NCBI GenBank assembly: GCA_030041255.1 | Contig: JASHOF010000112.1 | Coordinates: forward strand, 1 to 59,747 | DNA length: 59,747 nt | DNA from: Acetobacteraceae bacterium | Lineage (GTDB): Bacteria > Pseudomonadota > Alphaproteobacteria > Acetobacterales > Acetobacteraceae | Direction of reading: 5' to 3' | Made by a program: the position numbers and the translations under genes | The notes under the pieces: model-generated | Database searches by the model: none | The model's input: the letters and a program-made list of their open reading frames with translations, nothing else | Told to the model about the DNA's origin: nothing | In this document: piece by piece, positions 51,413 to 59,747 of the stretch | How the letters are laid out: the number at the start of each line of letters is the position of its first letter | How positions within the stretch are numbered: the first letter of the stretch is position 1

Positions 51413-52071
51413 GCAAGCTCCGCCTCGAACCTGGTGATTCGCCAGTCCTCCGGTTCCTTCGCCGCTTCGTCGTACCACTGTTGCATCAGCGGATGCGCCC
51501 GCACGGCTTCGCAATAGAGCCGCGTATCGGGGGAGATTTCCGGCTCGTAGGTAAGGAAGCGGGTGACGACCGGCGCGTACATCACATCGGCCGCGGTGAA
51601 GGAAGCGCCGAAGAGATAAGGGCCGCCGCCTGCGAACCGTTTGCGTGTATCCCGCCAGAGCGCCTCGATCCGCGCGATATCAGCGAGGGCGGCGGGCGTG
51701 CGGCCGCGCCCGGGATGGTGGCGATCGAGATACATGGGCATCGCGGAACGCAGCGCCGCAAAGCCGGCGTGCATCTCGGCCGCGATCGCGCGGGCGTGTG
51801 CGCGCGCTGCCCGCTCTTTCGGCCAGAGTGCGGGGAAAAGCTCGGCGCAGTACTCGGCAATGGCCAGAGTTTCCCAGATCGCGATGCCCTGATGCTGGAG
51901 ATAGGGAACCAGGCCCGAGGGCGAGCGCGCCTTCACTTCCGGGGTACTGCTTCCGGTCAGGCGAACCACTTCCTCGCTCACATCGAGCCCGGCCAGGCGG
52001 ACGGCGAGCCAGCCGCGCATGCTCCAGGAAGAATGGCGGCGCGTGCCGATCAAGAGGCGTCCCTCAGGCAT
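51409..52071 (-). CDS. Glutathione S-transferase
   Basis: Cytosolic GST, 220 residues. The N-terminal thioredoxin-like half has HSSWSMRGWLAVRLAGLDV with the probable catalytic Ser, and SGLVPYLQHQG and IWETLAIAEYCAE for glutathione binding; the C-terminal half is helical. Coupled by ATGA overlap to the VOC gene, suggesting a detoxification pair. Confidence 0.9.
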   Translation of the reverse strand: MPEGRLLIGTRRHSSWSMRGWLAVRLAGLDVSEEVVRLTGSSTPEVKARSPSGLVPYLQHQGIAIWETLAIAEYCAELFPALWPKERAARAHARAIAAEMHAGFAALRSAMPMYLDRHHPGRGRTPAALADIARIEALWRDTRKRFAGGGPYLFGASFTAADVMYAPVVTRFLTYEPEISPDTRLYCEAVRAHPLMQQWYDEAAKEPEDWRITRFEAELA

Positions 52072-52128
52072 GTTGGGGTTCCTTTCGCCCGGACCTTGCC
52101 ATGCCGGCCCGAAGACGCAAGGGGCGGA

Positions 52129-52680
52129 TCAGGCGCGGCGCCAGATATCGCCGTAGCGTTGGACGAGGCCCTCGCCGTCCACTTCGAGTTCGGCGGTGAA
52201 ATCGCTCTCGATGCTGCGATAGCGGAACAGACCCGGCGAGAGCAGCGTATATTCCTGCTCGCGCGGCACGACCTCGAACGAGGGCACCGGCACATAGGCG
52301 ACGCTGAGCCGCACCGGCTTGCCGGGAACGAAGGCAAGGTTCCGGATCGGCAGCGTATTGGTGAGCGGGGTCACCATGATGTCGATCGTGCTGCAATGCT
52401 TGAGGTCGGGGCGCGGCAGCGCATCCACTTCCCACGCGTTCTCGGGGGTGCGCAACAGGCGGCAGGTGCGGCTTTCCGCATCGAGCGCAAGATGGAGGTC
52501 GGCCGAGCGAAACTGCCATTGCGACGTGCAGGCAATGCGATAGGCGAGCCGGATCGGCCGGCCCTCGATCGTGCCGGAAACTTCTCCCTCGGCGATGATG
52601 GCGTCGTCTTCCGACCGCAGCACGAGGTCTTCCCGGCCGGCGAGGCTGATCCACTCCCAGGCGAGGCGGCGCGTTGGCAT
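52129..52680 (-). CDS. Putative glycolipid-binding family protein
   Basis: The 183-residue protein matches the putative glycolipid-binding family (formerly DUF1089): LAWEWISLAGREDLVL at the N-terminus, LAYRIACTSQWQFRSADL, LKHCSTIDIMVTPLTNTLPI and a beta-rich C-terminus. No signal peptide, so cytoplasmic. Function is not established. ATG 52680; 57 bp upstream of the GST. Confidence 0.78.
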   Translation of the reverse strand: MPTRRLAWEWISLAGREDLVLRSEDDAIIAEGEVSGTIEGRPIRLAYRIACTSQWQFRSADLHLALDAESRTCRLLRTPENAWEVDALPRPDLKHCSTIDIMVTPLTNTLPIRNLAFVPGKPVRLSVAYVPVPSFEVVPREQEYTLLSPGLFRYRSIESDFTAELEVDGEGLVQRYGDIWRRA

Positions 52681-52741
52681 TGCGCAGGATTACGACGGCG
52701 CAGGGTCGGACGCTTGGGGAAAATTGCTCGCGTCTTGACTG

Positions 52742-53524
52742 TCAGAGCATGAAGAGCCGCCCGGCCCCCGGGATCGGGTCTTCAATGCCGGCGAGCCTGA
52801 GCGTGTGCCAGGCGAGGGCGTGATCGCTCGAAGTGACGGCAACTCCGGTCTCGGCCTCGACCTCGGCAACGATCCCGGCCAGGCGGAGAGAAGTGCAGGA
52901 AACGAACACCGCATCGAGCGCGGTGGAACGAGAGAGCGCCTTGATGCCTTCTTTGATCGAGCGTGCGTCGATCCGCGCCGCCTCGCGATCGTCCGGCTTG
53001 TCGAAGGTCGCAAACGCTGCGACTTCCGTTCCGCGGCCCTCGATGTATGCGCGGACGGCCCTGTTCACGTCCGGCGCGTAGGGCGTCAGCACGCCGACCC
53101 GCCGTGCGCCGAGCGCGCGGAAGGCGGCAAACACCCCCGTAGCGGGCGTGGAACACTGAACCTCCGGCCGCACCTTGCGGATCTCCGCGAACACCGCCGC
53201 CTCGCCGAGCACCATGCTGGCCGAGGTGCAGCCGAACGCCACGACATCGAGCCTGAGTCCGGGCAGGAGCAGCGCGGTCGCGGGCGCGATGCGGGGCGCG
53301 ATCGCCCGCAGCGTTTCAGGGGTGATCTGGGAATCGTTGTAAAGCCTGGCCACGTAGAGCCCGACCCCGGCAAGCCGCACAAGGGCGCGGAACTCGTGCT
53401 CCATCGTCTGGTCGGTTGCCAGCACGATAAGCCCGATCGCTGCGCGCGCGGCGACCCCTTCGTCGAGCGTGCAGGGAAGCACGCCCAGATCCTGGCAGGT
53501 TGGGCGGAGCATTGCCTCGGACAT
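52742..53524 (-). CDS. Aspartate/glutamate racemase-superfamily protein (EutA/maleate isomerase-like)
   Basis: Cofactor-independent racemase/isomerase fold, 260 residues. The two catalytic Cys are visible in VVAFGCTSASMVLGEAA and VFVSCTSLRLAG; CSTPATGVFAAFRALG and RRVGVLTPYAPDVN are typical. The closest recognisable relatives are EutA, arylmalonate decarboxylase and maleate cis-trans isomerase. ATG 53524 lies 11 bp after the D-amino-acid dehydrogenase stop, so they share a message. Confidence 0.83.
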   Translation of the reverse strand: MSEAMLRPTCQDLGVLPCTLDEGVAARAAIGLIVLATDQTMEHEFRALVRLAGVGLYVARLYNDSQITPETLRAIAPRIAPATALLLPGLRLDVVAFGCTSASMVLGEAAVFAEIRKVRPEVQCSTPATGVFAAFRALGARRVGVLTPYAPDVNRAVRAYIEGRGTEVAAFATFDKPDDREAARIDARSIKEGIKALSRSTALDAVFVSCTSLRLAGIVAEVEAETGVAVTSSDHALAWHTLRLAGIEDPIPGAGRLFML

Positions 53525-53535
53525 GGTTTCCTCCC

Positions 53536-54765
53536 TCATGCAGCGAGCGGAATCGCCGCCTCGTGCCCGGCGATCAGATCCGCGGTGATGCGCGCCGTGC
53601 CGTGCGACATCGTCCAGCCGATATGGCCATGGCCGGTATTGAGAAAGAGATTCCGCACCTTGCTCGGCCCGAGAATGGGCAGGTTGGAGGGCGTCATCGG
53701 CCTGAGCCCGGCCCACATTTCTGCCCGCTCGTAATCCGCGCCGTCCGGATATAGCTCGCGCACGACGTTCTTCATGTGCGCGAAATCTGCCGGGCGGTGC
53801 GAGGTATCGTAACCCGCGATCTCGGCGGTTGCGGTTACGCGCACGCGATCGCCGAAGGGGGTAACGGCGACGAGGTTGTCCTCGTCGATCGCGCCGACCC
53901 TGGGCGGGGCGCGATGATTGCCGACCGGAATGGTGAGCGCGTAGCCTTTGACCGGATAGACCGGCAGATTAAGGCCGATCGGGCGCGCGAGGCGCGGGCT
54001 TTCGCAGCCGAGCGCCAGCACGTAGGCATCGCCTTGTACGGTGCCTGCCGACGTCGCCACCCCCTTGACCCGGTCGCCCTCCACCGTGATCCGCTCGATG
54101 GCGGTCGAGGTCCTGATCTCGGCCCCGCGCGTGCGGCAGATTTCGGCAAGGGCGCGGGTGAAAAGCCGGCAGTCTCCGGTTTCGTCCGTCGGGCAATGGA
54201 TGCCGCCGGCGATCGCCGGGCCCGACGCGAGTGCCGGTTCGAGCGCGATGACGCCGGCACGATCGAGCACCGACATCTGCTGGCCGCATCCGGCGAGGAT
54301 CTGCATGTGGGCGACGCCGCGGGAGAGGGATCGTTCGGTGCGATAAAAATAGAGGATGCCGGCCGTGTTCCTGTGGTAGCTGATCGCCTCCGCTGCGAGC
54401 GTCTCTTTGAGGACCGATTGCGAATAGGCGGCAATGCGGTGCTTGACGCGCGTGTTGCGCGCCGCACGCTCGGCGGTGCACTGGGCGAGAAACAAGAGCG
54501 ACCAGGACCAGAGTCTCGGATCCGCCGAAGGGCGGAAGCGCAGCGCCTGGTTGGGCAGGACGAGCGATTTCAGAAGAATGAGCGGTGCCCTCGGCGAAGA
54601 CCAGGCGAACGAATGCCCGGGCGCGATCATGCCCGCGTTGCCGAAGCTCGTTTCGGATGCGACCTCGGGCTGGCGTTCGATCAGGACGATCTCGTGACCG
54701 TCGCGCAGAAGCTGGTATGCGGTGGTGACGCCGACCACGCCCCCGCCCATCACGACCACGCGCAT
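53536..54765 (-). CDS. dadA: D-amino-acid dehydrogenase, small subunit type
   Basis: FAD enzyme oxidising D-amino acids to oxoacids at the membrane; 409 residues. The dinucleotide fold starts VVVMGGGVVGVTTAYQLL at 3-20, followed by ETSFGNAGMIAPGHS and the DadA-type C-terminus MWAGLRPMTPSNLPILG and LFLNTGHGHIGWTMS. ATG 54765. Upstream by 93 bp is a second FAD oxidoreductase, downstream the racemase-like gene. Confidence 0.9.
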   Translation of the reverse strand: MRVVVMGGGVVGVTTAYQLLRDGHEIVLIERQPEVASETSFGNAGMIAPGHSFAWSSPRAPLILLKSLVLPNQALRFRPSADPRLWSWSLLFLAQCTAERAARNTRVKHRIAAYSQSVLKETLAAEAISYHRNTAGILYFYRTERSLSRGVAHMQILAGCGQQMSVLDRAGVIALEPALASGPAIAGGIHCPTDETGDCRLFTRALAEICRTRGAEIRTSTAIERITVEGDRVKGVATSAGTVQGDAYVLALGCESPRLARPIGLNLPVYPVKGYALTIPVGNHRAPPRVGAIDEDNLVAVTPFGDRVRVTATAEIAGYDTSHRPADFAHMKNVVRELYPDGADYERAEMWAGLRPMTPSNLPILGPSKVRNLFLNTGHGHIGWTMSHGTARITADLIAGHEAAIPLAA

Positions 54766-54858
54766 GGCGCCTCCGCATCCGCTGTGGCGGCGGAGCCTAC
54801 AACCCGGACGGCCCGGCGTCCCGCCCTTTTTTGCTCTTCTCCGATCTGGCCGGCGGGT

Positions 54859-56187
54859 TCAGACGAGAGGCGAAGGCTTCGGGCGGGAGCCGTCGGCAAA
54901 GCGCGAAAAGCGGAATGGCGTCGGATCGACCACCGGGGTTTCCCCGCTGACGAGATTTGCCATCAACAGTCCGGCTCCGGGACCGATGCCGAAGCCGTGT
55001 CCGGAAAAGCCGGTTGCGACGAAGAGGCCCGGCACTTTCTCGACCGAGGAGATCACCGGCACGGCGTCCGGCGTGACGTCGATCGCCCCGCCCCAGCGCT
55101 CGGCGATGCGCATGTCGCGGAAAGCCGGGAAGGCGGCGGCGGCATTTTCCTTCGCCTGATCGAGGATGACCTGATCCGGCTCCGGGTCGAGCGTGCGGAC
55201 ATGCTCGAAGGGTGTCGGTTTGTCGAGTGCCCAACGGCGGGGCGTTTTCCATTCCTCGGTGAAGCGGGAGCCGATCCTGAGGCGGAGCGAGTCACGCTGC
55301 AACCTGAGGGCGGGGAGGAAGTCGGGGAAAAAGCGGATCGCGTCCGGTGTTATGTCGAAACGGTTGTTGCTCCAGTTGGCGATGGTGTAGCCGCCATCCA
55401 GGCGCTTGCGATAGCCGAAACCTTCGCCGGCGGCGGAGACTTCAGGGCCGCCGTCGAGCTTTTCGGTGCGCATCACCGCCGAAATCACCTTGAGTTGCGG
55501 CAGGCGCAGGCCGAGATTGCCGAGAAAGAGGCGCGACCAGACCCCGCCTGCGAGCACCACCGATTCGCAGGCGATCGGGCCCATCTCGGTGACCACGCCG
55601 CTGATGCGCCCGGCCTTCGTCTCGATGCCGCGCACGGCGCAGCGGGTAAGAACGGAGGCGCCGTGCTGGCGCGCCGCTTCGGCAATGGCGGGCGCCGCCT
55701 TGGTCGGTTCGGCACGCCCGTCGGTTGGCGTGAAGAGCCCGCCTGCCCAGCTTCCTTTCAGGTCGGGCAACACGCTGCCGAGTTCGGCGCTGGAGAGCAG
55801 GCGGCTTCCGATCTGGTACGGCCGCGCCACCTCGAGCCAGGCCTCGCGCTTCGCCAATTGCTCTTTCGTCTTGCAAAGATAGACGATGCCGCATTGGCGA
55901 AAGCCGGTTTCTCTGCCGGTCAATGTGTTCAGCTCGGGCCAGAGACGCAGCGCCTCGATGATGAGCGGGATTTCCCGCGGATCGCGCCCCATCTTGCGGC
56001 ACCAACCCCAGTTGCGGCTGGACTGCTCGGCCGCGATCTCGCCCTTCTCGCAGAGGGCGACCGCAATTCCCTTGCGGGCGAGGAAGAATGCGGTGGCGGT
56101 GCCGATGATGCCGCCGCCGATGACGACGACGGCGGCTTTCGGCGGCTGGGATGGATCGGAGCTGACCGGATCGACGCGGGGCGCCAT
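54859..56187 (-). CDS. FAD-dependent oxidoreductase of the DAO family
   Basis: Flavoprotein of the D-amino-acid oxidase/glycine oxidase superfamily, 442 residues. VVVIGGGIIGTATAFFLARK at 20-39 is the FAD motif, followed by SSRNWGWCRKMGRD; the C-terminus has VATGFSGHGFGIGPGAG. The SRNWG motif and length fit the group that oxidises secondary or N-methylated amino acids. It starts 14 bp after the HtrA stop and leads the dadA-racemase genes. Confidence 0.87.
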   Translation of the reverse strand: MAPRVDPVSSDPSQPPKAAVVVIGGGIIGTATAFFLARKGIAVALCEKGEIAAEQSSRNWGWCRKMGRDPREIPLIIEALRLWPELNTLTGRETGFRQCGIVYLCKTKEQLAKREAWLEVARPYQIGSRLLSSAELGSVLPDLKGSWAGGLFTPTDGRAEPTKAAPAIAEAARQHGASVLTRCAVRGIETKAGRISGVVTEMGPIACESVVLAGGVWSRLFLGNLGLRLPQLKVISAVMRTEKLDGGPEVSAAGEGFGYRKRLDGGYTIANWSNNRFDITPDAIRFFPDFLPALRLQRDSLRLRIGSRFTEEWKTPRRWALDKPTPFEHVRTLDPEPDQVILDQAKENAAAAFPAFRDMRIAERWGGAIDVTPDAVPVISSVEKVPGLFVATGFSGHGFGIGPGAGLLMANLVSGETPVVDPTPFRFSRFADGSRPKPSPLV

Positions 56188-56201
56188 GGATGTCGCGCCG
56201 C

Positions 56202-57707
56202 TCAGCCGGGCGCGACTTTGCCGGAGCCGCCGAGCGGCAGCGGCACCCAGTTCATTTCGTTGCCACGCTGAATGAGCATCAGCACCGAGGGGCGGCCTTC
56301 CCGCCGCACGGCATCGAGCCGGTCGAGGACTTCGGCCGGCGTGTTGACTTCCTGCTGCTGCACCTCGAGCACGACGTCGCCGGGCTTGAGCCCTTTCTGC
56401 GAGGCGGGACCGCCCGGGCTGACTTCCGTCACGACGACACCCTTCTGACCGGCGCCGAGATGGTACTTGTCCCGCAGCGCGCCCGAAACGGGCGCGAGGC
56501 TGAGGCCGAGCGAGGAGATCGCGGTCTCGGCCGGGGCTGCCGGGTGTTGGGGTTCATTGGTTGCCAGCTCTGCCTCCGGCGGCAGTTCACCGACGACGGC
56601 CTGCAACGTTTCCGCCTTGCCGTTCCGCCACACGTCCACGGGCACCGTGGCACCGATGGACGTCTCGGCAACGATCAACGGCAGCGCGTGCATGTCCTTC
56701 ACGGCATGCCCGGCGAAGGTCAGGATGACGTCGCCGGTCTTCAGCCCTGCCTTGTCTGCCGGCCCGCCCGCATTCACCCCGGCGACGAGAGCCCCGGAGG
56801 GCGGCTTGAGGCCGAGGCTCGCGGCGATATCAGGTGTGACTTCCTGGATCCGCACACCAAGCCAGCCGCGCCGCGGGTGCCCGTATTTCTGCAGTTGGGC
56901 GAGCACGGGCCTGGCAAGGTTGGAGGGGATCGAGAAGCCGATGCCGATCGAGCCACCGGATGGTGAGAAGATGGCGGTGTTGATGCCGATGACCTGGCCT
57001 TGCATGTCGAACAGCGGCCCGCCGGAATTGCCGCGATTGATCGGCGCGTCCGTCTGGATGAAGTCGTCGTACGGGCCTTCGTTGAGATTCCGCCCGCGCG
57101 CCGAGACGATCCCGGCTGTGACGGTGCCGCCGAGGCCGAACGGATTGCCGATCGCCAGCACCCAGTCGCCGATCCGGACGGTGTCGGAATCGCCGAATTG
57201 AACCGCGGGCAGCGGCCCGGATGCGTGCACCCGGAGCAGGGCGAGGTCCATCCGCTCGTCGCGGCCGACGATCGTGGCGGGCAGTATCGTGCCGTCATGC
57301 AGAGTGACCGTGACCGACGTTGCCCCGGCAATGACGTGGTTGTTGGTGGCGATCAAGCCGGAGGGGTCGATGATGAAGCCGGAACCAAGGCTTTCCAGCC
57401 GCTCGGGCGTAGCCGGCGCACTGCCGCCGCCGCCGCCGTGATCGTGGTTCATGAAGTCGTGGAAGAATTTCTCGAACGGAGAACCGGGCGGCAGTTGCGG
57501 CAGGCCGCCAGGAGGCGATTCCGAAGGCGCCGGCGCCTCGGTGCTGGCAACATTGACGACGGCAGGCAGCAATTTCTGAGCCAGATCCGCGAAACTGGGC
57601 GGCGCCGGCGGGCCGTCGGCAAACGCGGCGGGAAGACCGACCAAGAGGAGACAGAGCCAGACCGCTCCGATTGCCCCGCCATGCAAAATCCATCTAAGCC
57701 TGAGCAT
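56202..57707 (-). CDS. Do/HtrA family periplasmic serine protease
   Basis: Periplasmic chaperone-protease degrading misfolded envelope proteins; 501 residues. Signal peptide at 1-30, catalytic triad His124 (TNNHVIAG), Asp154 (ERMDLALL) and Ser228 (RGNSGGPLFD), then two PDZ domains (about 300-390 and 410-495). ATG 57707 is 8 nt after GGAAGG; an ATG at 57731 has a poorer context. It follows hflC with a 126-bp gap carrying a small GCCGCC-N9-GGCGGC hairpin (57768-57788). Confidence 0.94.
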   Translation of the reverse strand: MLRLRWILHGGAIGAVWLCLLLVGLPAAFADGPPAPPSFADLAQKLLPAVVNVASTEAPAPSESPPGGLPQLPPGSPFEKFFHDFMNHDHGGGGGSAPATPERLESLGSGFIIDPSGLIATNNHVIAGATSVTVTLHDGTILPATIVGRDERMDLALLRVHASGPLPAVQFGDSDTVRIGDWVLAIGNPFGLGGTVTAGIVSARGRNLNEGPYDDFIQTDAPINRGNSGGPLFDMQGQVIGINTAIFSPSGGSIGIGFSIPSNLARPVLAQLQKYGHPRRGWLGVRIQEVTPDIAASLGLKPPSGALVAGVNAGGPADKAGLKTGDVILTFAGHAVKDMHALPLIVAETSIGATVPVDVWRNGKAETLQAVVGELPPEAELATNEPQHPAAPAETAISSLGLSLAPVSGALRDKYHLGAGQKGVVVTEVSPGGPASQKGLKPGDVVLEVQQQEVNTPAEVLDRLDAVRREGRPSVLMLIQRGNEMNWVPLPLGGSGKVAPG

Positions 57708-57833
57708 TCTGATGTCCTTCCGAGGTGGCATCGCCCGGATGCCGAACCCTTCCTGTGCTGATTGTGCGCCGCCGCGCCACCCGGCGGCAAGCGCAAGCCG
57801 GGCATCGGGTGGCTGAGCGCCAACGCACCTCGC

Positions 57834-58724
57834 TCAATGCGTGTCCGTCGGGCTGGCAGGCTCGGGCGGAACACTGAGATAGCGGAGAAGCGGGCTTGCC
57901 GGGCTGAGCAGCAGTTCCGTGCTGCTGTTCGCAAGGCCCCGCCGGTAGGCTTCGAGGGTCCGCCAGATCTTGAAGAAGTTCGGGTCCTGGCTATACGCCC
58001 TGGCCAGGATGGTTGTCGCCTGCGCCGCCCCCTGGCCTTTCAGCGCGGTCGCCTTCGCATTCGCGTCCGCCAGCAGCACGATGCGCTCGCGTTCGGCGTC
58101 GGCACGGATCACCGTCGCGGCCTGGATGCCCTGCGCGCGGACCAGCGCCGCGACCCGCTCGCGCTCGGACTTCATCCGCCCCAGTACCGCCTCGGTGTTC
58201 GCTTCCGGCAGGTCGGCACGGCGGATCCGCACATCCTCGATGGTGATGCCGAAGCCCTGCATCGCCGTGTTCACCTCGGTGCGGATCTGGCTCATGATCC
58301 GGTTGCGTGCGGTCGACAACACGGCCGGAAGGGTTTCCTGGCCCAGCACCCGACGAAACGAGGAGCCGAGGGTCGAACCGAGCCTGGCGTCGATCGCCTC
58401 CATCGCGGTTCCGACCGACTGGTAATAGCGCAGCGGGTCAGTGATGCGGAAACGGGCGAACCCGTCCACCACCAGCCGCTGCTGGTCGCCGAGGATGACT
58501 TCCTCGCTCGGCAGTTCGTAGTTGAGCAGCCGCCGGTCGAACGAGATCACCCCCTGGACGAACGGGATCTTGGTGTGCAGGCCGGGCTTGGTGATGATCC
58601 GGACCGGCCGGCCGAACTGGGTGATCAGCACTTGCTCGGTCTGCTGCACGGTGAAGAGCGAACTTACGGCGATGACCAGCAGCACCACGACGAGCCCGGC
58701 CAGGGTCCAGCTTCTCGCGTTCAT
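57834..58724 (-). CDS. hflC: HflC, FtsH protease regulator
   Basis: SPFH/band-7 membrane protein, 296 residues, forming a complex with HflK that controls FtsH access. An N-terminal anchor (about 8-26) is followed by VQQTEQVLITQFGRPVR, the SPFH domain, then the helical region with RADAERERIVLLADANAKA. ATG 58724 overlaps the hflK stop by 4 nt. Confidence 0.95.
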   Translation of the reverse strand: MNARSWTLAGLVVVLLVIAVSSLFTVQQTEQVLITQFGRPVRIITKPGLHTKIPFVQGVISFDRRLLNYELPSEEVILGDQQRLVVDGFARFRITDPLRYYQSVGTAMEAIDARLGSTLGSSFRRVLGQETLPAVLSTARNRIMSQIRTEVNTAMQGFGITIEDVRIRRADLPEANTEAVLGRMKSERERVAALVRAQGIQAATVIRADAERERIVLLADANAKATALKGQGAAQATTILARAYSQDPNFFKIWRTLEAYRRGLANSSTELLLSPASPLLRYLSVPPEPASPTDTH

Positions 58725-59747
58725 GGCGCCGTCTTCGATGCTGACGCGGTTGGCGGCGCCGAAGTGGCCGGGGACAGGGCCGGCGGCGGATGGCCAGGGG
58801 TGGCCGGCAGCGTCAGCAGCGGCAGGACCTGGGCCGACCCGCTGCCGAGCACAACGGTATGGGCGTGCTCGAGCACGGTTTCGATGGTCTCGATATAGAG
58901 CCGCTGCAGGGTGATCGCCTTGGCGTCGCGATAGGCGGCGAGCACGGAGAGGAAACGCTCGGCCTCCCCGTTCGCGTTGGCGATCTCGGCCGCCTTGGCG
59001 GCCTCTGCCTCGGCGACGATGCGCGCCGCATCGCCGTGCGCCCGTGGCACGATGTCGTTGCGGTAGGCATCGGCGGTGTTGCGGGCACGGTCCGCATCGG
59101 TGCCGGCGCGCTGCACGTCACGGAAGCTATCGATCACTTCCGGCGGCGGATCGACCTTGAGGAGCTGGACCTCGGTGATCTCGACCCCGGCTGCGTACTG
59201 ATCAAGGATATCCTGCATGTGCTGGCGCACCTGGGTCTCGATCGCGAAGCGTGCCGTGGTCAGCAGCGGCTCGATCGGATTGTGCCCGACCACCTCGCGC
59301 ATCACGCTTTCGCCCACTGCCTTGATCGACGCGGCCGGATCGCGAATGTCGAACAGATAGTCGCGGGGGTTGCGGATGCGCCAGAAGACCGTGAAATTGA
59401 TATCGACGATGTTCTGATCGCCGGTCAGCATCAGACCTTCGGCCGGCACTTCCTGCGCCTCCGTGGCGCCGTTCGGTTGCAGGATGCCGGAGCGATAGCC
59501 GATCTCGACGCGGTTGATGCGGGTCACGGCCGGCAGCAGCACGCTCTCGATCGGCCAGGGAAGATGATAGTTGAGGCCGGGCAAGGTGGTGCCGACAAAG
59601 GCGCCGAAGCGCAGCACCACGCCCTTCTGGTCTGGTTGCACGATGTAGATGCCGCTGGCCAGCCAGGCCAGGACGATGACGCCGATGCCGATCGCAGCCA
59701 GGCGCCGCGGGGTCAGATCGCCGCCCGGAAGCCCGCCGCCGGCGCGG
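58721..59747 (-). CDS. hflK: HflK, FtsH protease regulator (5' truncated by window edge)
   Basis: SPFH/band-7 partner of HflC. The visible 341 residues begin inside the Gly-rich N-terminus (RAGGGLPGGDLTP), pass a membrane helix (AAIGIGVIVLAWLASGIYIV) and continue VQPDQKGVVLRFGAF, the HflK signature. The true start lies beyond 59747; the GTG at 59641 falls after the membrane anchor and is not the start. The C-terminal tail is Pro/Ala-rich (ALSPATSAPPTASAS). Confidence 0.93.
   Translation of the reverse strand, partial: RAGGGLPGGDLTPRRLAAIGIGVIVLAWLASGIYIVQPDQKGVVLRFGAFVGTTLPGLNYHLPWPIESVLLPAVTRINRVEIGYRSGILQPNGATEAQEVPAEGLMLTGDQNIVDINFTVFWRIRNPRDYLFDIRDPAASIKAVGESVMREVVGHNPIEPLLTTARFAIETQVRQHMQDILDQYAAGVEITEVQLLKVDPPPEVIDSFRDVQRAGTDADRARNTADAYRNDIVPRAHGDAARIVAEAEAAKAAEIANANGEAERFLSVLAAYRDAKAITLQRLYIETIETVLEHAHTVVLGSGSAQVLPLLTLPATPGHPPPALSPATSAPPTASASKTAP

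Noticed and set aside
53776-56271. 831-codon open frame opposite dadA and the DAO-family gene
   Set aside because: No domain, Arg/Asp/Gly-rich, fully antisense to two flavoenzyme genes with intact motifs.

Overview
The window is a visibly GC-rich bacterial chromosome segment with dense, mostly co-directional operons, many 4-nt ATGA overlaps between neighbouring genes, and no transposase, prophage, CRISPR array, rRNA or recognisable tRNA. Several gene orders fit an alphaproteobacterium, probably Rhodospirillales/Acetobacteraceae: glyQ-glyS-ppdK, divergent ubiG/lysC, and hflK-hflC-htrA. The lineage is an inference from gene content; I could not run a search. The right edge cuts the 5' end of hflK.

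Layout. 0-9 kb: a peptide-type ABC importer (fused ATPase, two permeases, Tat-type binding protein) on the minus strand, divergent from an amidohydrolase, an M20 peptidase and a DUF1028 protein; this looks like uptake and breakdown of an amide or peptide-like compound. 9-17 kb: agmatinase-like ureohydrolase, nitronate monooxygenase, YbfB-type MFS exporter with its LysR regulator, a small cupin, and a D-2-hydroxyacid dehydrogenase divergent from a ThDP enzyme. 16.7-20.9 kb: a tightly overlapping MoxR/DUF58/DUF4129 membrane cluster. 21.2-26.3 kb: the most unusual region. Two fluoride (crcB-type) riboswitch aptamers stand about 1.5 kb apart on the plus strand. The first precedes a HEAT-repeat/HIT gene pair. 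The second precedes a Nudix hydrolase with an unusual N-terminal extension, followed by an unknown protein and a dynamin-like GTPase. No fluoride exporter gene is present.

26-38 kb is housekeeping: ubiG, lysC, a second nitronate monooxygenase, pyruvate phosphate dikinase, glycyl-tRNA synthetase subunits, a GH17 membrane protein resembling a beta-glucan enzyme, and a DUF2076 protein with a heptapeptide repeat. 38-43.8 kb: a cis-prenyltransferase behind a perfect 13-bp hairpin, then a CoA-transferase, a crotonase-fold protein lacking both hydratase glutamates, an MFS exporter and a fatty acid desaturase.

43.8-59.7 kb, nearly all on the minus strand: protocatechuate 3,4-dioxygenase with a phosphotransferase/DUF6285 pair, a PEBP-family protein, a plus-strand glutamine amidotransferase, a VapBC toxin-antitoxin pair, a cyclase, a TerC/YjbE protein, a VOC/GST pair, a glycolipid-binding-domain protein, a racemase with two FAD amino-acid dehydrogenases, and the HflK-HflC-HtrA membrane protein quality-control set.
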